Below are positions 34,416 through 45,367 of a stretch of DNA of 64,000 bases, one piece after another. The notes under the pieces were generated by a model. The model saw only the letters and a list, made by a program, of their open reading frames with translations. It was not told the DNA's origin and made no database searches. Position 1 is the first letter of the stretch, and the number at the start of each line of letters is the position of its first letter. Both the position numbers and the translations under genes were made by a program. Source of the DNA: Gossypium raimondii (lineage: Eukaryota; Streptophyta; Magnoliopsida; Malvales; Malvaceae); NCBI RefSeq assembly GCF_025698545.1, contig NC_068567.1:1426001-1490000 (forward strand), read 5' to 3'.

Positions 34416-36984
34416 TGACATCGCCACCTGCTCTGCCTGACATCGCCGCACCTACACCTGCAAAAACAGAAAAGAAACACCAGCAAGTAAAAATAAAGAA
34501 TAAAATATGTAAAAAATAGCTATAAAAGCCATAGAAAGTTTGTAAAAAGGGCTTCTTCTGCCTTTTTTTTAGAGAAAATAGATTCAACAAAAAATAAAAA
34601 GAAATAAAACTTTCTTCAGAGGTGATTTTTTGTTTTGCTCTTTCTTTTTCCATTTATTTACTTTTATTTTTTACTTTTTTTTTGAGTTTTCCTTTAATTT
34701 CATCTTTCGAAATATTTATATAAAATAACATTTGTTTTATTTTAAGAAAAGAGTATACAAATATATATACAAAAAAAAAATTTGACCTTCGAACTTTTCG
34801 GCCCCTGTATACGGCGACCGACGATGGCTGGCGCGGTGGCCGACAGTGGTCGACGGCGACTCCACGGCGGTCATCAGTCGGGATCCAGGTCGGAGGTAGA
34901 AGGCCTTTGAGAGAAAATAAGGGGAGCTTTGGGTTTTTTTTTTTAGAAGTGGTTGAAATGTTTTTTTTTTTTAAATTTTTTTGGCTTAAATAGCCTACCA
35001 AAACGGCGTTGTTTTGGACTTGGGGTTCAGAGGCCAAAAACGACATCGTTTTGACTTGGGTCTAGGATCCACGTGTTTTTATGCGGAGGGGTAAATTGCG
35101 CTTCTAGCCCCTCCGCTTTTTAATTTTTTTAATCAGATTTTTTTATTCTTAAATTTGCCCTTTTAGTTTATTTTCGATTTCCTATTGGAACGACGCCATT
35201 TTAGAGGAGAAGGGAAAATTACCCTTCCAACCCCTCTATATTATTCGCGCGTTCAACGTAGTCCCTCCCCTTTGATTTTATTTGCGATTCAACCCCAAAT
35301 TTTAATTTTTTATTTGATTTAGTCCTTTTCTTTGTTATTTTGGTTGCTTTCTCATTGAAATTAATCAATTTAATACTATTATCATTATTATTATTAATTA
35401 TTATTATTATTTACTCCTATCTACCTTTTAAATTTCAACTCTTTTTTTTATATATATACATGCATACATTTTATAATATATACATATACGTACACATTTT
35501 TTTATTTTTATATACATATATATACATACTTACATACTCTATTATTTAATAAACTTAAAATATATATACATATCTTTTTCGTATTTCTTGTAATCATATG
35601 TATACACATACATGTTTTTTATAATATATATACATGTGTATATTTTATATACGTACCTATATATATTTTATATTTTATAATATTTACACATACCTACATA
35701 CATGTCTATATATATATTTCATTTTCATAAATATATATACATATATGTACTTACATATTCTTTATACTTTCAAAATATATATTTTGTATATATTCTTTAT
35801 ATTTTATGATTCATATATATACCTACATATATATACTTTTTATATTTTATGATTGTTATATACGTATATATGTGTGTACATACATACTTACACATATTTT
35901 CATGGATAATAGCTTTAAAATATGTGTACATACATATGTTTTCCATATTTCCATAATTTTATACCTATACATATATATATTTTATATTTTTATAATTTTG
36001 TTCATTTATTTATTTATTTACATGTCCGTTATTATTTTTTTTATACTTTATACTTTATCTTTTATTATTTGTTATTGTATCTGCATGATTGATTTTTTAT
36101 ATATATATATTGGTCTTATTGTTTGTTTATCTTTTGTTTTTTTGCTCGTATTATTTTACTTACGTTATCATCATTGTTATTCCATTACATCTATTTTTAC
36201 TCAGATTCTTAAAAAAAGAAAATTTCGAAAATAAAAGCAATATTCGGTATTTGGGATCTTCGAGAGGATTGAGCCCTAACGTATTGGGTTCCAAATTTCT
36301 TCGTTGAATCTAAATAATCGAGAATGCTCTTTAAATAAAAAAACATAAATAAAAGCTCATTATCGGGAATTCGATATGTTGTAACCTAACGCATTGGATA
36401 TGACACGTTGTTTTCTCGAGACGAGAATTTTTCTAAAAAAATAAATAAAGACAATATTCAATGTTTAGAATTTTGAGAAATTGTGCCCTAACGTATTGGG
36501 CCGCAATTTTTTCATCTAACTTAAACAATTGAATATCCTTTTAAAATTTTATTGTACGAGTTTTTAGACAAGCTCATTTTTGAAGAGGTGAAATATCATG
36601 CCCTAACTCATTGGGTATAACATTTTCTCTCTCTAAAATGAGAGGGTCTTAACGGCTAATTTGATCTATCCAAGTTTTTAATACAAGGTTCGTATTTTAA
36701 AATCTTTCAACCTTCAACATTAAGACGTTAATTAATCAATTATGTACCAATTTTGGGCGTTACGAGGGTGCTAACCCTTCCTCGTACGTAAACAACTCCC
36801 GAACCTTTTTTTTTTAATTTCGTGGACCAAAAACGTTGTTTTAATAAAATCAAATCATTTATTGAAAACAACCGTGTTATAAAGTGAACCGATCACACCT
36901 CCTCAAAAGAATCGATGGCGACTCTCATTTTCATTTTATTTTTAAAATCCAAGTTGAGCCTGTTTTACCAAAAAAATGGTGTCA
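34416..36984. mobile_element. Probable long LTR of a Ty3/gypsy-type retrotransposon
   Basis: The left end TGACATCGCC is joined to sequence that runs on differently in the paralogous block at 43845. The right end reads AAAAAAATGGTGTCA, so TGACA/TGTCA ends are possible. The 2.57 kb interior has an AAAACGGCGTTGTTTTGG-type word, repeated CCCTAACGTATTGGG motifs at 36270-36620 and a T/TA-rich tract at 35380-36110. No protein domain is present and no target duplication is seen. Class is inferred from style. Confidence 0.45.
35380..36110. repeat. T- and TA-rich low-complexity tract
   Basis: Long runs of TATATACATACATATATAC-type sequence. It leaves several plus-strand frames open by composition alone. 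Confidence 0.7.
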
Positions 36985-36994
36985 ACATATATGA

Positions 36995-37345
36995 CCTATG
37001 TTGTTGATATGCTTGATGTAATTATGTGCTGATAGATTGATAAATCAGTTTTACCAAGTGTACAAGCAATGTTTATCAAGTTACTAGGCTACTTAGTGGA
37101 GTTAGGTATGTGTTTAGGTAACATTTTCTTATTTTGACCAGTTGATTGCTTGGCATATGTAATGGCATTGTGCCTTCATTTAATGGTAATGAAATCTTTC
37201 AGAAAAATTCTTCTTCTTTTAGTCTTTATTTAAGCATTTTGTTCACAAAGCTTTGGCTTAATTTTCTTATTTGTTCAGTAAGACATTGAAGCTTAAAGCT
37301 TAAGTTTCTGTCAAATTCTCTAATTCTGTTTTCTTAGTTCCTACA
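36995..37345 (+). mobile_element. Truncated copia LTR inside a DC1 pseudogene
   Basis: Reverse complement of the LTR at 25092: ATAAATCAGTTTTACCAAG, TAGTGGAGTTAGGTATGTG and the end TTCTTAGTTCCTACA match its sequence inverted. The right boundary with DC1 sequence is at 37345/37346 (GATATGTTCTATTAC). The left part of the LTR is missing where the element at 34416-36984 ends. Confidence 0.6.
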
Positions 37346-38475
37346 GATATGTTCTATTACAGTGGCTTTTCCAGCATCATTCCATTCAAGAACATTGGTT
37401 ATGGAGCTAACATCAGCAGATTCCTTATCTTCATTTTCTGCTATTTCATATGAATCTTTATTCTTCATTGCACACTTCACATGGAATATAACATCGCACT
37501 CTGAACAATAGTAACTACCATAGTCTGTACTGACTTCATCATTGCACATTATGCAATTCAAAACTCTAAAAAGGAAATATTTGTGAAAAAGGCGATGATC
37601 ATGCCACTTGCTTTTGATGATGCGTGGCAATGAAGTGCACTTTTTATGGACCATAATTTTGCTTGTACAACATATGTAGGAAGCATAACTTCCTTCCACA
37701 CCACATGCATCACAAATGAATGATGATCTCCTTGTAAACAAAGTGAAAGGATGTTCATGGCTTTTATCTTCAACAACAAAATCTAAAGATGCTGATACAG
37801 ATTCAATGTGAACCGCAAACTTACAAGGTAAACAACCATAAACAAATCCTCTTCGCCTTGTTACTTGGCATATCTTGCTAGAGAGCCGTTGGCTATTAAA
37901 TTGTAGAACAAGAGGATGCTTGGATGGCATACATGATTCAGTTTGAAAGGAAGCTCAGCGTATTTCTCATGTAAAATAAATCCAAAGTTAGGAGAAAAGT
38001 GTGTATACTTTGCTAATGGTTCCCAACATCCAAAGCACTTAGCAGCATCTTTGAGTTTTTCATCACCATTTTCAGTGGAAATCAATGGATGTTGAAGGGC
38101 AACATGCACAAGCTCTTTCAAATTATTCTCAGCAACATTAAATGTAAACAAAGCACATTTAATATGAAAGTCCAATTCGCAAGAGTGGTGATAAATGAAT
38201 TTCTCACATGTTTTATCACAGAAATCGCAAACACACCTTGTGTAAGAAGATGGTGGCTCTTGCAGAAGAAGAAGAGGATGATGAGGATGAAAAGGATGAT
38301 TAAGCTTCAAAGGTGCGTCGGCACATACCTTGTGAAGATAAAACCCACAGTGCTCCGCACAGCAAAAACATGGAGCAGACACCTTCTCCCCACACCTGGA
38401 GCAATCAGTTAAACCACTTTGATAGTCGATCAGCTGCTCTTGGTTCAAGATAAGAAGCAGGGGATGTTGGTTCAA
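37346..38475 (-). pseudogene. DC1 gene, frameshifted and cut at both ends
   Basis: It encodes modules 1-6 and the start of the next linker, close to the gene at 40300-42291. A one-base loss near 37925 (CATCCAAG where relatives have CATCGCAAG) breaks the frame between 37861-38475 and 37346-37930. The usual MEESNNYG start is replaced by a small duplication of TTCAAGATAAGAA (38443 and 38471). The 3' part is lost at the LTR at 37345. Confidence 0.85.
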
Positions 38476-38486
38476 GATAAGAAACA

Positions 38487-39470
38487 GTGCTAAAAAGTCC
38501 TCAAACTTTTTTTATAAAAAGTAATTAAGTCTATTTTTTTTGCACTTAATTGAGTACTTAAACTTTTAAAATGTATCAAAAAGGTCCTCAAATTTCTTCA
38601 AACAAAAGCGATTAAGCCCCTGCTTTTTTCACTCAATTAGGTACTTGAACTTTCAAAATACATCAAAAAGATTTTCAAAATTTTTCAAAAAAAGCAATTA
38701 AGCCGCTACTCTTTTTAAAAATTAAAAAAAATTATAAATAATAATTTTATAAAATTATTAAATTTTAATAAAATATAAATAAATTTAAATTTATTAAAAT
38801 TAGATTTTTATAAAATTGTAAAAAATATTGTAAAATTTTATAAAAATCATAAAATAATTTAATGACCCATAGTCTTTTTCCAATTAAAGTTATCACATAT
38901 TGCAATACATTGTGACATGTGGCAAAAATAATAAAAAATAAAAATCAATAAAAGTTATAGAAAAATCATAAAATGCTTCTTTTGGTACGATAATTTTTTT
39001 TTTTTTTTATAAATTTATATTTCTTTATATAATTTTCTTACTACTTTTAAAATTTTATATATTTTATATTTCTATATATTTTATAATTTTTACGATTTTA
39101 TAAAATTTTACAATTTTATATTTTTATGATTTTTATATTTTTCTAATTTTTAATATTTAAAATTTTTATTAAAATTTAATAATATTTATAGCTTTTATTG
39201 ATTCTAATTTTTTATAATTTTTTTTTCTAATTTTTAATAAAAAGCATGGGCTTAATTGCTTTTTTTGAAAAAGCTTGAGGGTCTTTTTGAACCATTTTGA
39301 AAGTTCAAGTACTCAATTGAGTGCAAAAAAAAAATAGGGGCTTAATTACTTTTTTCGAAAAAATTTGAGGGCTTTTTTAATGCATTTTGAAAGTTCAAAT
39401 ACTCAAATGAGTGCAAAAAAAAAAGTAGGGACTTAACTTTTTTTTTTTTTTAAATTTGATGAAACAAAAT
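38487..39470. mobile_element. Foldback element with tandem sub-repeats in both arms
   Basis: The left arm (38487-38715) repeats a unit of about 100 bases: AAGTAATTAAGTC, GCACTTAATTGAGTACTT, AAAAAGGTCCTCAAATTT. The right arm (39235-39465) carries the same units inverted: GGGCTTAATTGCTTTTTTTG, AAGTTCAAGTACTCAATTGA. The centre is an AT-rich run of TTTATAAAATT words. It lies just upstream of a broken DC1 copy, and a related arm is at 63760-64000. Confidence 0.65.
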
Positions 39471-40080
39471 TAAAAGATGAGTGTTGAAATATGGAAAACT
39501 TTTATAGCAAAATTATCAAGGTATTTTAAATAAGATTATGACATATTACCCATAAATTATCCAATTTTATTCTTTAAATTTATATTAAGTCGAATAAGTT
39601 TTTAAGAAAACTCAAATTGTAATAAAATAAGCAATGGTTAACGTTAAATTGACTGGTTTTAGTATAAAATAGTGATTGTAATTAGTGTTACTGTTATGCA
39701 TTAGGGATTGGGTATTGGGTATTGGGTTCTGAGCTGAGTACCATGTCTTTTTTTCTAACATAATACATTAAATTGTTTTAATTTTACTTATTGAATAGAA
39801 AATTTTATAATTTATATAAATATGAAAAAGAATGTTACAGTTTTATTTAATTAAAGATGCTAAATTATAATTTTAGCATTTAATTTATGTTTTTTTTTAT
39901 TGCATAATCAAAATGTTGTGTAGGATTACTGTATACCTTTTAATTTCCCAATTTTTGGCAGATGTAAATGAGATTTGGTGGCAATTCCAATTATGGGTTT
40001 CAGACAAAAGCTAAAGAGATTCCTTAATCTAAATAACAAACTTTCCAAAGCATTTACTTCACAAGGCATGCGTGCATACA
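39471..40080. other. AT-rich intergenic DNA, no gene seen
   Basis: Lies between the foldback element and the 3' flank of the DC1 gene at 40300. GGGATTGGGTATTGGGTATT at 39708 is a small local repeat. Nothing else is supported. Confidence 0.5.
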
Positions 40081-40299
40081 TTTAAAGAAGATAACACACA
40101 TCAGAATACTATAGTTTTCCAACTCAAAACATGCTTCCCTTACAATACGAAACCCTAGTCTGCATAATAATTACAACCAGCATTACATGTAATAATGTCA
40201 GGACCATACTCTGTGTTCTCTTCGAAAGAAAAGTGGTAGTTTTGGAGTATAGTCACCTCAACGCCACCTTAGTCCTCCCAATCTCAAGAAGTGAACTTG

Positions 40300-42291
40300 T
40301 TATCGTGGACACATAACATGGACAATGAAGTTACATCCAGTACATTCCAAAGCCAAATCGAAACAGGGCTTACCACACTTACTGCAGTTCGGATAGTAAT
40401 AAATCTTCTTAACAACAGTGGCAGGATGCTCATGAATGTCCTTAAGTACTTCAATGATATTCCCGGGTTTGAGGAATGGATTTTTACCAAGGACACAATT
40501 GACATGAGCAGAAGTATTACATGTTGCACAATGATAAAACCAAAGATTTGGATCTCGACGTTCTTCACAAACATCACAAAAATGGCTTTCTGAATAACTG
40601 TTATCATCATAATAAGTGAGTGAAAGAAGATGTTCATCACTTTTGTGTTGGGATGTAATAGGCAACGAAAAACATCTATGATCTACAGAAAAATCGCAAT
40701 CCTTACAACACAACAACCCTTCGATATTATTCTTACCACATGCAACACATCCCCCACTCTTTTCGGTGTAGAGAAAAATAGGGTGTTTATGTCCTACACA
40801 TGTGTGAGCACCAGGTGTAAGAGCAATTATACATCGAAGGCATGTACGTTTCTTACATTCTTCACATTTATAGGCAAACGCTTTAGACAAGTAACCACAT
40901 GCTACACACCAAAATACTTCGTTTGAAGTAAGGACTAGTGATGCTTGGCAAGGATGATGCCAAACCTGCTTTACCTTTGGTAACTCGACACAAACTTTAT
41001 GGAGAAAGAAATCACACTGTGTACAGTAGTAAAATGAATCCGAGATCGGTAACAAGCACCCATCACAACATTTATTATCATACTCACCTACTCTGTCACT
41101 TAACGTTAAGTGGTGAATATGCGTGATATGTTCTATTACAGTGGCTTCTCCAGCATCATTCCATTCAAGAACCTTGGTTATGGAGCTAACATCAGCAGAT
41201 TCCTCATCTTCGTTTTCTACTATTTCATATGAATTTCTATTCCTCATTGCACACTTCACATGGAATATAACACCGCACTCTGAACAATAGTAACTACCAT
41301 AGTCTGTACTGACTTCATAATTGCACATTATGCAATCCAAAACTCTAAAATCTTCTATGCGAAGGAAATATTTGTGAAAAAGGCGATGATCATGCCACTT
41401 GCTTTTGATGATGCGTGGCAATGAAGTGCACTTTTTATGGACCATAATGTTACATGTGCAACATATGTAGGAAGCGTAACTTCCTTCAATACCACATGCA
41501 TCACAAATGAATGATGATCCTCTTAGCAACAAAGTGAAAGGATGTTCATGCCTTTTATCTTCAATAACAAGACCTAAAGATTCTGATACACATTCAATGT
41601 GAACAACAAACTTACAGGGAGAACAACCATAGACAAATCCTCTTCGCCTTGTTACTTGGCATATCTTGCAAGAGAGTCGTTCGCTATTAAATTGTAGAGT
41701 AAGAGGATGCTTGTGATGGCACTTATGATTCAGTTTGAAAGGAAGCTTAGCGCATTTTTCATGTAAATTAAATCTACAGTCAGGAGAAAAGTGTGTATAC
41801 TTTGCTAATGGTTCCCAACATCCAAAGCACTTACTAACATCTCCAAGTTCTTCATCACCGTTTTCAGTGGAAATCAAAGGATGTTGAAGGGCAAAATGGT
41901 CAAGCTCTTTCAAATTATTCTCAGCAATATTAAATGTAAACAAAGCACATTTAATATGAAAGTCCAATTTGCAAGAGCAGTGATAAATGAATTTCTTACA
42001 TGTTTTATCACAGAAATCGCAAACACACCTTAAGTGAGAAGAATAAGGTGGGTTTTGCATAAGAAGAAGAGGATGGCCGAGATGAAAAGGATGATTAAGC
42101 TCCAAAGGTGCCTCGGCACATGCCTTGTGAAGATTAAACCCACAGTGCTCCGCACAGCAAAAACATGGAGCAGACACCTCCTCCCCGCACCTGGAGCAAT
42201 GAGTTACACCACTTTGATTGTGGATCAGCTGGTCTTGATTCAAGATAAGAAGCAGGGGATGTTGGTGGCCATAATTGTTAGACTCCTCCAT
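40300..42291 (-). CDS. DC1 (C1-like) domain protein, intact but slightly shortened
   Basis: Intronless, 663 residues, starting at MEESNNYGHQHPLLL (GAGAAATGGAGG context; the longer open frame upstream is not conserved). Eleven Cys/His modules in the same order as the gene at 30691: CSRC, CDFC, CFGC, CKIC, CDAC, CIMC, CDGC, CVAC, CVAC, CDVC, CSKC. It ends VMCPR at a TAA (40300-40302). The pseudogene at 27954 has CAA there and reads on about 13 residues, so a C-to-T change probably shortened this protein after its last cysteine motif. DC1 modules are predicted zinc-binding; ligand and role are unknown. Expression cannot be judged from sequence. Confidence 0.87.
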   Translation of the reverse strand: MEESNNYGHQHPLLLILNQDQLIHNQSGVTHCSRCGEEVSAPCFCCAEHCGFNLHKACAEAPLELNHPFHLGHPLLLMQNPPYSSHLRCVCDFCDKTCKKFIYHCSCKLDFHIKCALFTFNIAENNLKELDHFALQHPLISTENGDEELGDVSKCFGCWEPLAKYTHFSPDCRFNLHEKCAKLPFKLNHKCHHKHPLTLQFNSERLSCKICQVTRRRGFVYGCSPCKFVVHIECVSESLGLVIEDKRHEHPFTLLLRGSSFICDACGIEGSYASYICCTCNIMVHKKCTSLPRIIKSKWHDHRLFHKYFLRIEDFRVLDCIMCNYEVSTDYGSYYCSECGVIFHVKCAMRNRNSYEIVENEDEESADVSSITKVLEWNDAGEATVIEHITHIHHLTLSDRVGEYDNKCCDGCLLPISDSFYYCTQCDFFLHKVCVELPKVKQVWHHPCQASLVLTSNEVFWCVACGYLSKAFAYKCEECKKRTCLRCIIALTPGAHTCVGHKHPIFLYTEKSGGCVACGKNNIEGLLCCKDCDFSVDHRCFSLPITSQHKSDEHLLSLTYYDDNSYSESHFCDVCEERRDPNLWFYHCATCNTSAHVNCVLGKNPFLKPGNIIEVLKDIHEHPATVVKKIYYYPNCSKCGKPCFDLALECTGCNFIVHVMCPR

Positions 42292-43845
42292 TTCTCCTTC
42301 CCCCAAGCAATATAAATAAAGGAAAAAGCTTGATTTTGGGAGCAAAGATTGAAAGGGAAAACAAGATTACTAAGTGAAGAAAGATAAAGATTGAGGAAGT
42401 GGGAGAGCATTTGATATTTAGAGGCAAAGGCAGAGGGTCGCTTATAGTAAACAATAGAGGTGAAGTCAATTAGGTAGTCAATGCTTTTATCTTATCTTCA
42501 CACTTGCTTTTGAGGTTGGGTTGATTTGATATTCATGACTAAATTTATGAGATTTTTTTATCAATCCTTTTTTGTTTTATTTCGAAATTCCCGTATTATT
42601 TTATACTATACACCACTTTCCTCCTTCAATTATTGTGGTGAACCAATGATGTCGAAAATAGTAAATAAGCACAACCGGAACTTTTTAATATTTGATTAAA
42701 GTGTTGATGTGCAAAAAGAAACCACTCTTGGTAGAAAGTGTGTCTTACATGGTGTGCTTTTAACTAAAAATGTCTTCTCTTTTAAAAGCAGTTTATTTAT
42801 TTAAATTTTAAAAAATTCAATTTATTTTTCTAAATTTCTTTTTTAAAATGGTCTTTTATTTAATTTGTCTTGTAATAATTTTACTTCAATTTTAAAATTT
42901 AAAAAATAGATAAATTAAATTTTAAAAAATAAAAGTATAAAGATTAAATTTTAAATTTATGAATAATACAACAGTGACTGTGCTTGGCATTGAATTGGGG
43001 GCCACTCGTCGTGGCCTCCATTTCTCCTTCCCCAAGCAATATAAATAAAGGAAAAGCTTGATTTTGGGAGGAAAATTTGAATGGGAAAACAAGATTACAA
43101 GTGAAGAAAGATAATGATTGAGGAAGTGGGAGAGCATTTGATATTTAGTGGCAAAGGCTCACTTATAGTAAGATCCTGACGGCGGTGGCTAGGGCTAAGG
43201 AAGAAAGAAAAAATAATCTATCATTCCTTTACAAGATAACTATATAATTTTTTTAACACTTACTCTAATTCATGAATTCTTTTATTAAAATAGTATTTAA
43301 AAAATTTCAAGTTAATCTAAATATTAACTATTTGAACTAACTAATAATATTATAAACCTACCTCAGCACTAGACTATTGAAAGCATTCCCGTAATCTCCA
43401 ACACAACGACCACATATATCCGCAAGGATACCTTTCGATAACGACAATAGTCTGGAAGATTGGTTTTCAAATGTTATTTCTTGTTTCATTTTTCACATGT
43501 GCTAACACGAACATGTTTACACTACACGCTCTTAGAAGAGAAACTTGAAAAGAAATGATCTTTAAAAACAATTTCTTGTGAAAGAGGCTGTTTTCATTTT
43601 TCTATGAACGAGAAAGGAAAACTTATAACAATAAACAGACTTATCAGAGAAAATTGTGTTTCATTGTCAAGATTGATGTCCTTTGAAATTTTCCCAAATT
43701 TGTTTAGCAAGTGGGAATTACTTTTTAAAACTACTGTGTAATAATTTAGCAAAATTAATTTCATGTTATGATGGTAGAGACATTTCACACTGAATTTAAC
43801 TAAATCTGAAATAAAACTTAATAAATCAGGATCCATGTCAAATCA
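42292..43845 (-). repeat. Upstream block of the 40300 DC1 gene, duplicate of 32743-34415
   Basis: Collinear with 32743-34415 from the leader to AATAAATCAGGATCC. The leader here has one more C (CTTCCCCCAAGC), which breaks the upstream open frame that is continuous in the other copy. This supports MEESNN as the true start in both. Confidence 0.75.
43000..43150 (-). pseudogene. DC1 5'-end relic (leader and start codon only)
   Basis: Same stump as 33540-33720 (GTGGCCTCCATTTCTCCTTC, AATATAAATAAAGGAAAAGC), carried along in the block duplication. Confidence 0.6.
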
Positions 43846-44950
43846 TCGTGAACGAATGAAGAAAAAAAAAATTATAACCTTTAAGGTAACTGGAGCCGCC
43901 GGTCTTAATTTTTTTTCTTATGTACAAAACTTGATTCTTAAAGGAATTGATATAATAACATGAAAATTCGTCATATAAAAAAACATAAATATTGCTAATA
44001 TAATCAAACTGATATGTTTAGCCAAAACATAATAAAAATGTTATGATTAATAAATCCATAAAAATTAATGATAAATTATCAATCACGTTTTAATAGCCAA
44101 GCATTAAATTATATCTTATAAGAATAATATTCATACATGGGTAATAAATTACGGGACCAAATCAATTGAAGTCAAAATCACATGGGTTAGGTCATTGCGA
44201 ATTGAAAGACAGTAATTTACAAAAGACAATATCAAAATTGAAAGTAGAAATTACGTAGGTTTAGTCTACAGTAATTTCAATTTCAAAGGAAAAGTTAAAT
44301 CTTCAGATTGAATCATAATTAAACAAAACTTAAAAGAAATTTATCATGAATTTTAAAATTCAACATGAAATATCATATCTATGAAATTTGAAAATCGAAT
44401 CAATCAAAATTAATAGAGAATCAATTCATTTTCAGAGAATTCAACATGACGAGGCTCGGATGCCACTTGTTAAAATTATAAAATAAATCTGAAATAAAAT
44501 TTAATAAACCAGGATCTATCATGTCAAATCATCAAGAATAAATCAAGAACAGAATTAGATGAGAAAGTGTACCTGAATCCATGAATTCCTTGAAATCTAC
44601 AGATCTTGGAGATTTGATCTTTCAAATTAACACACAAAAAATTTAAAGAATAATTTGCTCTCTCTTTCCTAAGGATAAGGATATTAGAAAAGATATTTGT
44701 TATGTAATTTGGGGACCATGACCCTAATATTTTTAACCTTGGCATATTAGTTCTAATTCCTACTTAGCCCATCATGGATTAGAATTTGATTAGAACTCAA
44801 TTACTAGAGTCTCTACACATATTTGACCCATACTTTATTTAATAATTAAAGCCCAATAAAACTTTAACCAAATTAGATCACTTTTAATTTAGGCTAACCT
44901 ATCATGATAGTAAATAATAACATATAATTACCTTTATTATATATATGGTA
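43846..44950 (-). mobile_element. Copia-like LTR fragment with primer-binding-like site
   Basis: GGCTCGGATGCCAC (44453-44466), next to TGTTAAAATTATAAAATAA at 44468, has the arrangement of a minus-strand copia element: a methionine-tRNA-type primer site beside the LTR. The LTR-like part (44468-44950) shares AAATCTGAAATAAAAYTTAATAAA and ATCATGTCAAATCAT with 34375-34415 and 43800-43845. No protein domain remains. Confidence 0.35.
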
Positions 44951-45367
44951 ACACCATCCACATTCAGTATCTCCCAACAACAAATTCCTACATCTAATCC
45001 TTATCCTTCTATTTGGATATTTTTCAAAAAAACTGTAACATCTTTGCTACACCTTCCACAATTAAACATACAACTAATGTATAGACAACCAATGGAAGAG
45101 TTTCTTTCGCTGTCATTGTGCGCCTCAAAATCACTTCACCTTATACCATTTTGCCTTGTTTTGGGAACAGTGAAGTTCCTAGCATAACTAGGGCTTGAAT
45201 GTTGCCGACATTAGCAAAGTGCATAATGCATTCTTGTGTGCAAGGTCTCATTTCCATTATCCATACATGATGAACTATGTTGTTCAAGTTTACTACCCTC
45301 AACACACACTCTCTCTAAAACTATTTCGAACAAAAACATCAATTCTTCTATAGTAGTCACATAATAG

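Noticed and set aside
35340..36307. Tyr/Ile/His-rich plus-strand frames
   Set aside because: They are open only because of the TA- and T-rich low-complexity tract.
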